Assembly: GCF_017654485.1 (NCBI RefSeq) | Contig: NZ_CP061091.1 | Span: 3,416,501-3,480,500 of the forward strand | From: Roseomonas marmotae | GTDB lineage: Bacteria; Pseudomonadota; Alphaproteobacteria; Acetobacterales; Acetobacteraceae | DNA: 64,000 bases | Direction of reading: 5' to 3' | Shown: piece after piece, positions 38,827 to 47,988 of the stretch | Position numbering within the stretch: position 1 is the first letter of the stretch | Layout of the letters: each line of letters opens with the position of its first letter | The notes under the pieces: model-generated | What the model saw: only the letters and a program-made list of their open reading frames with translations | The model's database searches: none | Told to the model about the DNA's origin: nothing | Position numbers and translations under genes: made by a program

Positions 38827-39815
38827 TGCGTGCCCCCGACTTCTGGAGCGGGGGCAGCGGGGGAATCGCGCCCTTGCTGCTCTCGCCATTCGCCGCCCTC
38901 TATGCCGCCGCGACGGCCCGCCGCGTGGCGCGGCCCGGCTGGCAGGCACCGGTGCCGGTCATCTGCTGCGGCAATGCCACGGCGGGTGGTGCCGGCAAGA
39001 CCACTGTCTCGCTCGATATCGGTCAGCGCCTCTCCAACCGTGGCGTGTCCACGCATTTCCTGACGCGCGGCTATGGCGGCACGCTCAAGGGCCCCGTGCT
39101 GGTGGACCTCGACAAGCACAACAGCAAGGCGGTGGGGGACGAGGCCCTGCTGCTGGCCAGCAGCCGCCCCACCTGGGTCGCCGGCAACCGCGAGGCCGGC
39201 GGACGCGCCGCCGTGGCCGGTGGCGCCCAGGCCATCGTCATGGATGACGGGCTGCAGAATCCGGGGCTGGTCAAGGACCTGTCCCTGCTGGTGGTGGACG
39301 GCAATTTCGGCTTCGGCAACGGCCGCATCATCCCCGCCGGCCCGCTGCGCGAGCCCGTGGCCGCCGCCGCCGCGCGCTGCCAGGCCGCCGTGCTGATCGG
39401 TGAGGATGAGAGCGGCGTGGCGGAGCAGCTGCCACCCCACCTGCCGGTGCTGCGGGCCCGGTTGGTGCCGGGGCCGGAGGCCGAGCTGCTGGCCGGGCAA
39501 CCGGTCTTCGCCTTCTGCGGCATCGCCAATCCCCGCAAGTTCTTCAACAGCCTGCAGGAAGTCGGCGCGGTGGTGGCGGGGCGCATGCCCTATGCCGACC
39601 ATTACCCCTTCGATGCCGGCGACCTGCGCGAATTGCTGGCCGAGGCCGAGCGGCTGCGCGCCGTCCCCATCACCACCGCCAAGGATTTCGTCCGCATCCC
39701 CCCCGCCTTCCGCAGCCGGGTGAAGGTGCTGACCATCCGCCTGAAATGGGATGAGCCGCTGGGGATCGAGCGGCTGCTGGACCCCCTGGCGCAGCGCGTG
39801 CCGGTGCCGGCCTGA
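38826..39815 (+). CDS. lpxK: Tetraacyldisaccharide 4'-kinase
   Basis: A 329-residue P-loop kinase phosphorylating the 4' position of the lipid A disaccharide. An N-terminal amphipathic helix precedes the Walker A GNATAGGAGKTTVSL, then LTRGYGG and MDDGLQNPGLVKDLSLLVVD. It ends the LPS operon and converges with a glycosyltransferase gene. The last step, ITTAKDFVRIPP, is also characteristic. Confidence 0.95.
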   Translation: MRAPDFWSGGSGGIAPLLLSPFAALYAAATARRVARPGWQAPVPVICCGNATAGGAGKTTVSLDIGQRLSNRGVSTHFLTRGYGGTLKGPVLVDLDKHNSKAVGDEALLLASSRPTWVAGNREAGGRAAVAGGAQAIVMDDGLQNPGLVKDLSLLVVDGNFGFGNGRIIPAGPLREPVAAAAARCQAAVLIGEDESGVAEQLPPHLPVLRARLVPGPEAELLAGQPVFAFCGIANPRKFFNSLQEVGAVVAGRMPYADHYPFDAGDLRELLAEAERLRAVPITTAKDFVRIPPAFRSRVKVLTIRLKWDEPLGIERLLDPLAQRVPVPA

Positions 39816-39840
39816 GGACCATGCCGGCGGCCTGAGAGGC

Positions 39841-40743
39841 TTACCGCCGCAGCGCCGCCAGGCCGGCCAGCACCTGCTCCACGCCCAGCTCCTCCAGCGG
39901 CGCCTGCCTTACCCAGGCCGCCGCCGGCCCGCGCGGGGCGCAGAGGGCGGGGTCGCTCTCCTCCCCGAAGACGGCCAGGGTCGGGCAGCCGGCAGCGGCC
40001 ACCAGATGCGTGGGGCCGGTGTCGTTGCCGATGGCGGCCTCCGCCCGCCGCGCCAGGGCGCCGATCTGCGCCAGGCTGGTGCGGCCGGTCAGGTCCAGCC
40101 CATCCGGGCGGACATGGAGGATCTCGGCCGCCAGCGGCGTCTCGGCCGGTCCGCCCAGCACGACCGGCGGCGCGTCCAGCCGCGCTGCCAGTTCCGCGAA
40201 ACGCGCCGCCGGCCAGCGCTTGCCCGGCCGCGTGGGCGAGGCGCCGGGGATCAGCAGCACGAAGCGCGGCGGAAGATCAAAGCCTTCCAGCGGGTCGTCC
40301 AGCCAGTCCAGCGCCGGTAGCGGGAAGTCGCGGATGCCGGCGATGGTCAGCTGCTCCCGCTGCCGCTCCACCGTATGCATCCGGTCGCGGTCCGGGTTCA
40401 GCCGCCGGTGGCTCTCCGCCCCCGACCATTCCGCACCGCCGGTGAACCAGCGATAGCGGGAGGAGCGGCTGGAGGTCTGGAGGTCATAGACCCGCGTGAA
40501 GCCGGCCCGCCGCAGCCGCCAGGCCAGCCGCGCCACCGCGCGCAGGTCGGACCAGTCGGGCCGCCCGTCATCCCAGACCTCGTCGAACCAGGGCGCGCGG
40601 CGCAGCAGCGGCGCGAAGGGCTTCGTGGTCAGCAGGGTGATGCGCGCGCCGGGATGATGCGCCCGGATGGCGGCGAAAGGCCCGAAGGCCTGCACCACAT
40701 CGCCCAGCGCGGCCAGCTTGATGACGAGGATGCGCTCGTTCAC
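39841..40743 (-). CDS. Glycosyltransferase family 9 (heptosyltransferase-like)
   Basis: A 300-residue protein starting at GTG 40743, overlapping the stop of the upstream glycosyltransferase as GTGA; the frame further upstream is a shadow. Sequence features are ILVIKLAALGDVVQAFGPFAAIR at the N-terminus, LLIPGASPTRPGKRWPAARFAEL and AIGNDTGPTHLVAAAGCPTLAVFG, all typical of ADP-heptose:LPS heptosyltransferases. It acts on the inner-core sugar chain in the cytoplasm. The exact sugar is not known. Confidence 0.9.
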   Translation of the reverse strand: MNERILVIKLAALGDVVQAFGPFAAIRAHHPGARITLLTTKPFAPLLRRAPWFDEVWDDGRPDWSDLRAVARLAWRLRRAGFTRVYDLQTSSRSSRYRWFTGGAEWSGAESHRRLNPDRDRMHTVERQREQLTIAGIRDFPLPALDWLDDPLEGFDLPPRFVLLIPGASPTRPGKRWPAARFAELAARLDAPPVVLGGPAETPLAAEILHVRPDGLDLTGRTSLAQIGALARRAEAAIGNDTGPTHLVAAAGCPTLAVFGEESDPALCAPRGPAAAWVRQAPLEELGVEQVLAGLAALRR

Positions 40744-41870
40744 AGCAATTCCCGATAGACGGAGAGGGTGGCGCGCTGCATGGCGGCGGTCGTGTAGTGC
40801 TCCAGCACCATCGCGCGCCCCTGTGCGCCAATGCGCGCGCGCTCCTCCGCCGGCATGGCCAGGGCGCGGGCGATGGCGCCGGCCAGGGCCGCGGCATCCC
40901 CGGGCGGGGTGCGCCAGCCGGTCTCGCCTTCCAGCACCGTCTCCCGCGGCGCGCCGAGGTCGGAGGCGATGACGGGGCGGCACATGGCCTGGGCCTCGAC
41001 GATGGTGCGGCCGAAGGCCTCGGCATCGGTGGAGCAATGCAGCGCCAGATCGGCCAGCAGGAAGGCGGCGGGCAGGTCGTCGCAATGGCCGGGCATGGCG
41101 GCATCGCCTTCCAGCCCCAGCGCCGCGATCTGCTGCCGCAGCTCGGCCGCATAGCCTCCGCGTCCCTCATCCCCCACCAGCAGCGCGAAGGGCCGTGGCG
41201 CCGGCAGGCTGGCCAGCGCCTGCAACAGCACCCCCTGCCCCTTCCAGCGCGTGATGCGCCCCGGCAGCAGCAGCACCGGCCGCCCCTCCGGCACGCCCCA
41301 GGCGGCCCGCAGCGCATGCACACGCGCCTCCGGCACGGCATCCGGGTCGAAACGCGCCACATCCACCCCGCGCGGGATGACGCGGATGCGCCGGGCATCG
41401 GTGCCATGGCGCTCGCGAATCAGCCCGGCGATGAACTGGCTGATGGCGATGACGCGCTCGCCCCGCGCCATGACGGAATTGTAGAGCCGTTTGCCCGGGA
41501 AGCCCTCGTTATAGGCGCCGTGATAGGTGGTGACGAAATGCGCCCCCGCGCGCCGTGCCGCCATCAGCGTCGCCCAGGCAGGAAAGCGGCTGCGGGCATG
41601 GACGATGCCGATGCCCTCCGCCCGGATCAGCTGCGCCAGCGCGCCGGCCTGCCCCAGCAGGGCGCCGGGCGACTTGCGGTCCAGGGGCAGGGTGACGTGG
41701 CGGCCGCCCCGCGCCTCCAGTTCCGCCACCATGCGGCCGCCGGCCGAGGCGACGAAGGGGCGGAAGCCGGCCTGGGCCAGAGCCTCGGCGATTTCCAGCG
41801 TGCCACGCTCCACGCCACCGGCATTGAGCGCGGGCAGCACCTGAAGCACGGCGGGGCGAAGATCGGACAT
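40740..41870 (-). CDS. Glycosyltransferase family 4
   Basis: A 376-residue GT-B glycosyltransferase. N-terminal LQVLPALNAGGVERGTLEIAEAL and C-terminal nucleotide-sugar site HCSTDAEAFGRTIVEAQAMCRPVIASDLGAPRE (the EX7E pattern) are clear. It is coupled to the heptosyltransferase-like gene, so it probably works on the lipopolysaccharide core. It faces away from the ABC transporter genes by only 50 bases and is on the same strand, so read-through is possible. Confidence 0.9.
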   Translation of the reverse strand: MSDLRPAVLQVLPALNAGGVERGTLEIAEALAQAGFRPFVASAGGRMVAELEARGGRHVTLPLDRKSPGALLGQAGALAQLIRAEGIGIVHARSRFPAWATLMAARRAGAHFVTTYHGAYNEGFPGKRLYNSVMARGERVIAISQFIAGLIRERHGTDARRIRVIPRGVDVARFDPDAVPEARVHALRAAWGVPEGRPVLLLPGRITRWKGQGVLLQALASLPAPRPFALLVGDEGRGGYAAELRQQIAALGLEGDAAMPGHCDDLPAAFLLADLALHCSTDAEAFGRTIVEAQAMCRPVIASDLGAPRETVLEGETGWRTPPGDAAALAGAIARALAMPAEERARIGAQGRAMVLEHYTTAAMQRATLSVYRELL

Positions 41871-41920
41871 GCGCGCCCGCTTACCCTCCCCGCCCCGAAA
41901 AGTCAGCCCGGCAGGCCCGT

Positions 41921-42739
41921 TCAGCCGCCCTTCACGCCGCCCGCCGTCAGCCCGGCGATGATCTGCTTCTGCGCCAGCAGCGTCAGCAGCAGCACCGGCA
42001 GCGTCACCATCAGCGCCGCCGCCGCCAGCGGACCCCAGGAGATCTGCTCGAAGGTCAGCATGTTGTTGACGGCGACCGGCAGCGTCCGCGTCTCCCGCCC
42101 CGCCAGCACCATGGCGAAGATGAAATTGTTCCAGGAGAAGATGAAGGAGAGGATGGTCGCCACCGTGATGCCCGGCAGGGCCAGCGGGAGGGCGACATGG
42201 CGGAAGGCCTGCCAGATGGTCGCGCCATCCACCAGCGCCGCTTCCTCAAGCTCCCCCGGCAGCCCCTCGAAGAAGCCGATCATCACCCAGACCACGATGG
42301 GCACGGTGATGACGAGATGGGTGACGACGATGGGCAGCAGCGTGCCCGTCAGCCCCAGCCACTGGAACAGCAGGAACAGCGGGATGAGGTAGGAGAGGCC
42401 CGGCGTGATGCGCGCGATCAGGATCAGCATGGCCGCGCGCGTCGCCTGCATCTTGGCGATGCCATAGCCCGCCGGCACGCCGATCAGCAGCGCCAGCCCC
42501 GTGGCGCTGAAGGAGACGAGGATGGAATTCCAGGTGTAGAGCAGGAAGTTGTTGTTCTCGAAGACGCTGATGAAATTGTCCCAGACCGGCGGGTTGGGGA
42601 TGAAGACCGGGGGATAGGCCGTATTGTCCAGCTCGGTCTTCAGGGAGAGCGAGATCATCCAGAGGAAGACCAGGATGGCCGGCGAGACCAGCACCACTAC
42701 CGCGAAAGCCAGCCCCAGCCTGTCGAGGAAGCGCCTCAT
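41921..42739 (-). CDS. Carbohydrate ABC transporter permease (MalG type)
   Basis: A 272-residue protein with six membrane spans and the EAA loop ELEEAALVDGATIWQAFRHVALPLALPGI, as in MalG/UgpE. It is the third gene of the operon SBP-permease-permease and overlaps the preceding permease by four bases. No ATP-binding subunit follows; the next gene on the strand is a glycosyltransferase. The transporter probably imports a sugar or sugar acid using an ATPase encoded elsewhere. Confidence 0.93.
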   Translation of the reverse strand: MRRFLDRLGLAFAVVVLVSPAILVFLWMISLSLKTELDNTAYPPVFIPNPPVWDNFISVFENNNFLLYTWNSILVSFSATGLALLIGVPAGYGIAKMQATRAAMLILIARITPGLSYLIPLFLLFQWLGLTGTLLPIVVTHLVITVPIVVWVMIGFFEGLPGELEEAALVDGATIWQAFRHVALPLALPGITVATILSFIFSWNNFIFAMVLAGRETRTLPVAVNNMLTFEQISWGPLAAAALMVTLPVLLLTLLAQKQIIAGLTAGGVKGG

Positions 42740-43650
42740 GCCTTCACCCTCCCGCGCGTCCAGAGCAGCAGGGAGGCGAGGCCGACGATCATCGAGAAGA
42801 AGACCACCACCACCGCGCTGGCATAGCCCATGTTGTAGTACGCGAAGCCCTGCAGATAGAGAAAGATGTTGATCGTCTCGCTGCTGGTGCCCGGCCCGCC
42901 CTGGGTGATGACGTAGATGGTGTCGAAGGCCTTCAGCGCGTCGATGGTGCGGATGATCAGCGCGACCACGATGAAGGGCGCCAGCAGCGGCAGGGTGATG
43001 TGGCGGAAGGACTGCCAGGGGCTGGCCCCGTCGATCCGCGCGGCCTCATAGGGGTCGAGCGGCAGGGAAGCCAATCCGCCCAGCACGATCAGCATCACCA
43101 GCGGCGTCCAGTGCCAGACCTCCACCATCACCAGCGTCGGTATGACGGTGCGGGCGTCATAGACCCACATGCTCGGCGGGATGCCGAACTGCGAGAGAAG
43201 CCAGTTCAGCACGCCGAGCTGCGGGTGGAACATCATGGTCCAGACCAGCGCGACGGCGACGGGCGTGGCCATCATCGGCAGGATGAAGATGGTGCGCGCC
43301 AGCCCGCGCAGCGGGAAGCGGCGGTTGAAGACCAGCGCCGCGATAACGCCCAGGACCATGGGAAGCACCACCGCCAGCGCGGTGAAGTAGAGCGTGCGCA
43401 GGATGGACCAGAGGAAACGCTCGTCGGTGAAGAGCTTGCGGTAGTTGTCCAGCCCCACATAGCTATGGCCGCCGCCGATCTTCCATTCATGCGCCGACAT
43501 GAACAGCGTGAAGATCCAGGGGAACAGGATTACGCCCAGCACCACCACGCCCGCCGGAACGATGAACATCCAGTAGCGGCGGGCATAGTTGCGTCGGCGT
43601 GGCGCGGTGACGGCGCCCGCCGGCGCCAGGGTCGCGGCCTTGCCTGACAT
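42736..43650 (-). CDS. Carbohydrate ABC transporter permease (MalF type)
   Basis: A 304-residue permease. ATG 43650 (behind GGAAGGGGGG) is chosen since the extra upstream codons lack conservation. It has six spans and the EAA loop LPLDPYEAARIDGASPWQSFRHITLPLLAPF. It pairs with the MalG-type gene as the membrane channel. The N-terminal cytoplasmic tail is rich in Ala and Arg. Confidence 0.93.
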   Translation of the reverse strand: MSGKAATLAPAGAVTAPRRRNYARRYWMFIVPAGVVVLGVILFPWIFTLFMSAHEWKIGGGHSYVGLDNYRKLFTDERFLWSILRTLYFTALAVVLPMVLGVIAALVFNRRFPLRGLARTIFILPMMATPVAVALVWTMMFHPQLGVLNWLLSQFGIPPSMWVYDARTVIPTLVMVEVWHWTPLVMLIVLGGLASLPLDPYEAARIDGASPWQSFRHITLPLLAPFIVVALIIRTIDALKAFDTIYVITQGGPGTSSETINIFLYLQGFAYYNMGYASAVVVVFFSMIVGLASLLLWTRGRVKA

Positions 43651-43741
43651 CAGCCCCCCTTCCGCGCGGTCGCGCGGCGCAAGGTCTTGGACATGCGGAA
43701 ATCTCCCGGCGGGGCGAATGGTCCGCCCCGCCAAAGCCGTC

Positions 43742-45079
43742 TCAGCTCGCCTTCTCGGACTGTTCCAGCACCGGGCGGAAGGCTTCGGTCGCCTTGCGCA
43801 ACTCAGTGGCGGGATCGGCGCCGCCGATCATGTTGGTCAGCCCCGCGCCGATGGTGTCGCGGAATTCCGTCACCGGCACGATCTCCGGCAGGCCGGGGCG
43901 GGCGATACGCAGCGCCTCCCCCAGCGTGGAGAAATACTGCGCGGGGAAGGTGCTGTTGCGGATCGCTTCCTCATTGCGGAAGGCGCTCTGCCGCGCCGGG
44001 GCGCCGGCACCGCTGGAGAGATAGCGCAACTGGTTGGCCTTGCCCGATGCCCATTGCAGGTAGAGCCAGGCGGCCTTCTTGCGCGCGGGCGCGCTGGCCT
44101 CGCTGATGCCGAAGCCATTGCCGAAGAGCGCGCCATGGTGATTCGCCGGGCCGGCCGGCGCCACGGCATAGCCGGTCTTGCCCGCGACGCGGGAGCGCTT
44201 CGGGTCCTCCAGCGGCGCGGCGAAGCCGGGGCCGTCGATCCAGAAGGCGGCGCGCCCCTGCATGAAGCTGGTCTGGCACTCGTTCCAGTTGAAGCCGATC
44301 GAGCCCGGCGGCGCGCATTCGCGCATCATCTTCTGATACATCTCCGCCGCCCAGACCGCGTCGGGCGTGTCGGTGATCAGCTTCATATTGGCGTCGATGG
44401 TATCCCGCTGCTGGGTGCCCAGCAGGAAGGAGGTCCAGAGCACCACATTGGCATTGCGAAGCCCGCGCCCGACAAAGCCATAGACCTGCTTCGACGGGTC
44501 GTTCAGCGCCTTGGCCGCCGTGTACAATTCGTCGAAGGTCTTGGGCACGGCGATGTTCTTCGCCGCCAGCAGGTCCTTGTTGTAGTACATGATCCAGGGA
44601 TCGCCGAACTCGGGCAGCGTATCCATGCGCCCATCGGCCTGGGTGGAATAGGCCACCGCGCCCTGGCTGAAATCGGCGAAGTCGAAATCGGGCGCCGTCA
44701 GGCTGGCATCGTTCAGATAGGGCCGGAGGTCGGCGCACCATTTCGCCCGGCCGACCTGCCGCTTGTTCACATGCAGGCTGATGCCGACCACATCGAAGGA
44801 CGGCTTGCCAGTGGAAAATTCGATGGCGAATTTCTGGCGATGCTGCTGCTCGGGAATATGCTCGGCACCGACGCGGATACCGGTCAGCTCCTCGAATTCC
44901 TTCTGGTTCTGGATCAGGATGGCGGAACGCGGGCTGGAGGTCAGGCTGACCTCAAGCCGCTCCCCCTTCGCCTGCTTCCAGTCGAAAGCGGATTGGGCAT
45001 TGGCCCGCTCCACCAGGGCAGGCATCGCCAGGAGGCCGGCAGCCCCCTGCAACGCGCCGCGGCGCGTGATCTTGAACAT
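43742..45079 (-). CDS. Extracellular sugar-binding protein (family 1)
   Basis: A 445-residue periplasmic receptor with a twin-arginine signal (ITRRGALQGAAGLLAMPALVERANA). Body segments LPEFGDPWIMYYNKDLLAAKNI and GRAAFWIDGPGF resemble the family 1 solute-binding proteins of sugar importers. It is first in the transporter operon. A divergent fumarylacetoacetate-hydrolase-family gene starts 132 bases away, suggesting that the ligand may be an aldonic acid or sugar that this enzyme helps to degrade; that link is inference. Confidence 0.9.
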   Translation of the reverse strand: MFKITRRGALQGAAGLLAMPALVERANAQSAFDWKQAKGERLEVSLTSSPRSAILIQNQKEFEELTGIRVGAEHIPEQQHRQKFAIEFSTGKPSFDVVGISLHVNKRQVGRAKWCADLRPYLNDASLTAPDFDFADFSQGAVAYSTQADGRMDTLPEFGDPWIMYYNKDLLAAKNIAVPKTFDELYTAAKALNDPSKQVYGFVGRGLRNANVVLWTSFLLGTQQRDTIDANMKLITDTPDAVWAAEMYQKMMRECAPPGSIGFNWNECQTSFMQGRAAFWIDGPGFAAPLEDPKRSRVAGKTGYAVAPAGPANHHGALFGNGFGISEASAPARKKAAWLYLQWASGKANQLRYLSSGAGAPARQSAFRNEEAIRNSTFPAQYFSTLGEALRIARPGLPEIVPVTEFRDTIGAGLTNMIGGADPATELRKATEAFRPVLEQSEKAS

Positions 45080-45211
45080 GCTTACCGTCCTCCCTGCGCC
45101 CGACTTCCGCGGGTCTTGCAGGCAGCCATGCTTTCATCCGAAACCCCCGGATGGCAAGCGTCATCGGATCGCGCTACCACAGAGGCAAACCTTGAACGGG
45201 GAACGCCGCCG

Positions 45212-46345
45212 ATGCCGCTCGACACCGCATTGCCGCAGGACTGGCGGGAGGGCCATTTCGCCCTCCGTATCCAGGGACAGGATGGGCCCATGGCCATCGC
45301 CCTGGCGCGCGGCACGGCCTTCGACATGACGCCCGCCTTCGGCACCGTCAGCGCCTGGCTGAACGATTCCGACCCCGTCGCCACCATCACCGCGCGGGGC
45401 GAGAGGCTGGCGCTGGACGTGCCCGCGCTGCTCTCCGACGGCAGCCTCCTCTCCCCCTTCGACCTGCAGGCACTGAAGGCCTGCGGCGTCACCTATGTCC
45501 GCAGTATGCTGGAGCGGGTGATCGAGGAGCGTTGCCGGGGCGATGCCAGCCAGGCCGAGGCCATAAGGGCGGAGGTGCGCGGCATCATCGGCGATGATCT
45601 GGCGAATCTCCGCCCCGGCAGCCCCGAGGCCATGGCGCTGAAGCAGAACCTCGTCGCGCGCGGCTGGTGGAGCCAGTATCTGGAAGTCGGCATCGGCCCG
45701 GATGCCGAGGTTTTTACCAAGGGCCAGCCGCTCTCCTCCGTCGGCTCCGGCGCCAGAATCGGCGTGCATCCGGACAGCGCCTGGAACAACCCGGAGCCCG
45801 AGGTGGTGCTGGCGGTGGATGCACAGGGTCGCATCCTCGGCGCCGCGCTGGGCAATGACGTGAACCTGCGCGACGTGGAGGGCCGCTCCGCCCTGCTGCT
45901 GGGCCGCGCCAAGGACAATAACGCCGCCTGCGCCATCGGCCCGGCCATCCGCCTCTTCGACGAGGGCTTCACGCTGGAGGATATCCGCCAGGCCGAGACC
46001 ACCCTGACCATCGAGGGCACGGACGGTTTCCGCCTCTCCGAATCCGGCAAGGTCGGCGCCATCAGCCGCGACCCGACGGAGCTGGTGGCGCAGATGATCG
46101 GCCCGCACCACCAGTATCCCGACGGCGCGGCGCTCTTCCTCGGCACGCCCTTCTCGCCTGCGCAGGACCGGGGCGAGGCCGGCATGGGCTTTACCCACAG
46201 GTATGGCGATGTCGTGCATATCGCCAGCGAGCGGCTGGGCGCGCTCTGCAACACGGTGGAGCGCACCGACCTCTGCCCGCCCTGGCGCTTCGGCATCGGC
46301 GCGCTGATGGCCAATCTGCGCCAGCGGGGGCTGCCGCGCGCATGA
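45212..46345 (+). CDS. Fumarylacetoacetate hydrolase-family enzyme (candidate 2-keto-3-deoxy-sugar-acid dehydratase)
   Basis: A 377-residue protein with a FAH C-terminal domain: VGSGARIGVHPDSAWNNPEPEVVLAV (metal-binding Glu pair) and GNDVNLRDVEGRSALLLGRAKDNNA. The length and N-terminal arrangement fit the AraD1-like group that dehydrates 2-keto-3-deoxy-L-arabonate in non-phosphorylative sugar degradation. The divergent sugar importer is consistent. ATG 45212 follows ACGGGGAACG. It could instead act on an aromatic ring-cleavage product, as FAH enzymes are versatile. Confidence 0.82.
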   Translation: MPLDTALPQDWREGHFALRIQGQDGPMAIALARGTAFDMTPAFGTVSAWLNDSDPVATITARGERLALDVPALLSDGSLLSPFDLQALKACGVTYVRSMLERVIEERCRGDASQAEAIRAEVRGIIGDDLANLRPGSPEAMALKQNLVARGWWSQYLEVGIGPDAEVFTKGQPLSSVGSGARIGVHPDSAWNNPEPEVVLAVDAQGRILGAALGNDVNLRDVEGRSALLLGRAKDNNAACAIGPAIRLFDEGFTLEDIRQAETTLTIEGTDGFRLSESGKVGAISRDPTELVAQMIGPHHQYPDGAALFLGTPFSPAQDRGEAGMGFTHRYGDVVHIASERLGALCNTVERTDLCPPWRFGIGALMANLRQRGLPRA

Positions 46346-47145
46346 GCACCGAGCAGAAGGGCCGGCTGGACCGGGGCGATGGCGTGGAACTGGCCTGGGC
46401 CGCGCTGCCCGGCGGCAGTGGCGGCCCGACCGTGGTCTTCCTCGGCGGCTTCCGCTCTGACATGGAGGGCAGCAAGGCCCTGGCGCTGCGCGATGCCTGC
46501 GCGGCACGGGGTCTGCCTTTCCTGCGGCTCGACTATTCCGGCCATGGCGCCAGCGGCGGCGTGTTCGAGGAGGGCAGCATCGGCATCTGGGCCGAGGATG
46601 CTGCCCGCGTCATCGAGGCCCGCGCGCCGGGGCCGCTGGTGCTGGTGGGCTCCTCCATGGGTGGCTGGATCGCGCTGCTGCTGGCGCGGCGCTGGGGGGC
46701 ACGGGTGCGGGCGCTGCTGGGCATCGCCGCCGCCCCGGATTTCACCAGCCGGCTGATGGAGCCGGGCCTGGACGAGGCCCAGCGCGCCGAACTGGCGCGG
46801 GTTGGCGTCATCTACCAGCCCAGCCCCTATGGCCCGCCCGTGCCCATCACCGCCAAACTGCTGCGGGATGGGCGGTCGCAGTCCATCTTCGGCGAGCCCC
46901 TGCCCTTCGCCGGCCCGGTGCGGCTGCTGCAGGGCATGCGCGATGTCGAGGTCCCCTGGCAGACCGCCACGGACCTCGCCACTCATCTGGGCGCAGAGGA
47001 CCTGCGGATCGTCCTGGTGAAGGACGGCGACCACCGCCTCTCCCGCCCGCAGGACCTCGCGCTGCTAGAGGCGACCCTGCTGGAGCTGCTCGGCACGGTG
47101 AATGGCGGCGAGGCCGGCGCGGTAGCCGGGATAGCGCCAGCCTAG
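46342..47145 (+). CDS. Alpha/beta hydrolase
   Basis: A 267-residue serine hydrolase: the nucleophile elbow GSSMGGWIALL, oxyanion strand VVFLGGFRSDMEG, catalytic Asp in GMRDVEVPWQ and His in KDGDHRLSRPQ. It resembles ABHD10-type small esterases. It overlaps the FAH gene by four bases (ATGA). Its last 27 codons lie over the end of the convergent gene at 47065, an antisense overlap of 81 bases. The natural substrate is unknown. Confidence 0.84.
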   Translation: MSTEQKGRLDRGDGVELAWAALPGGSGGPTVVFLGGFRSDMEGSKALALRDACAARGLPFLRLDYSGHGASGGVFEEGSIGIWAEDAARVIEARAPGPLVLVGSSMGGWIALLLARRWGARVRALLGIAAAPDFTSRLMEPGLDEAQRAELARVGVIYQPSPYGPPVPITAKLLRDGRSQSIFGEPLPFAGPVRLLQGMRDVEVPWQTATDLATHLGAEDLRIVLVKDGDHRLSRPQDLALLEATLLELLGTVNGGEAGAVAGIAPA

Positions 47146-47952
47146 CCCCAGCGCCGCCCGGGTCGCGGCGGAGGAGACCCTGCGGTTCTCCGCCCAGAAG
47201 CCGCGCCCCATGGGGGACATCGCCGCCCAGGCCTGCTCGAAGGGCACGGCCGGCGGCGGTGGCAGGCCCAGCAGGCGCGCGGCTTCCCCGATCACCGCCG
47301 CACTTTCCGCCGGCTCATCATCGGCCAGGTGCAGCACGCGGGGGGCGCCGGCGTCATGCCTCCCAGTGGCGGCGGCCACCACCGCGCGGGCGATATCCTC
47401 CACATGGATGCGGCTGAAGCTGTGGCCGGGTTTGATGACGCGCCGCGCCCGGCCGCTCCGCACCTCATCCAGCGCGCTGCGGCCGGGGCCGTAGATGCCG
47501 GCGGTGCGGAAGAGATCCAGCGCCACCCGCCCGCCCAAGGCCGCCGCCCAGGCCTGCTCGGCCACCAGCCGGCGGCGGGAGCGTTCCTGCCCCGGGGCCG
47601 GGGGCGTGGCTTCGTCCACCCAGCCGCCGCCCCGGTCGCCATAGACCCCGGTGGTGGAGAAATAGCCGGCCCAGCGCAGTGCCGGAGCCCCGGCGATGGC
47701 GGCGGCATGGGTGGCCAGCACCGGGTCCCCCGCCTCCTCCGGCGCGGCCGTCGCCACGAGATGCGTGGCCTCGGCGATCGCGGGCCCTGCCTCGCTGAAG
47801 CGCAGCAGCGCCACGCCCGGCGGCACGGCGCGCCCTGCGGGCTCGCGGACCGTGGCCGCCACCGTGAATCCGGCCCGCAGCGCCTCCATGGCGATGTGCT
47901 GGCCGGCATAACCCAGGCCGAGGATGAGCATTCTGGCTGTCATCGGGTCCAT
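47065..47952 (-). CDS. NAD(P)-binding epimerase/SDR-like protein (YeeZ type)
   Basis: A 295-residue extended Rossmann-fold protein, GLGYAGQHIAMEAL at the N-terminus, FSTTGVYGDRGGGWVDEAT in the middle and FSRIHVEDIARAVV near residue 185. Relatives such as YeeZ are annotated as NAD-dependent epimerases without known substrate. Starts at 47952, 47943 or 47931 are possible; the Rossmann strand begins at the last. The catalytic Tyr-x-x-x-Lys of true SDRs is not obvious. Confidence 0.8.
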   Translation of the reverse strand: MDPMTARMLILGLGYAGQHIAMEALRAGFTVAATVREPAGRAVPPGVALLRFSEAGPAIAEATHLVATAAPEEAGDPVLATHAAAIAGAPALRWAGYFSTTGVYGDRGGGWVDEATPPAPGQERSRRRLVAEQAWAAALGGRVALDLFRTAGIYGPGRSALDEVRSGRARRVIKPGHSFSRIHVEDIARAVVAAATGRHDAGAPRVLHLADDEPAESAAVIGEAARLLGLPPPPAVPFEQAWAAMSPMGRGFWAENRRVSSAATRAALGLGWRYPGYRAGLAAIHRAEQLQQGRL

Positions 47953-47988
47953 GTGGCGCGGATCGCGGCACCTCGCTAGACTGGCCGG

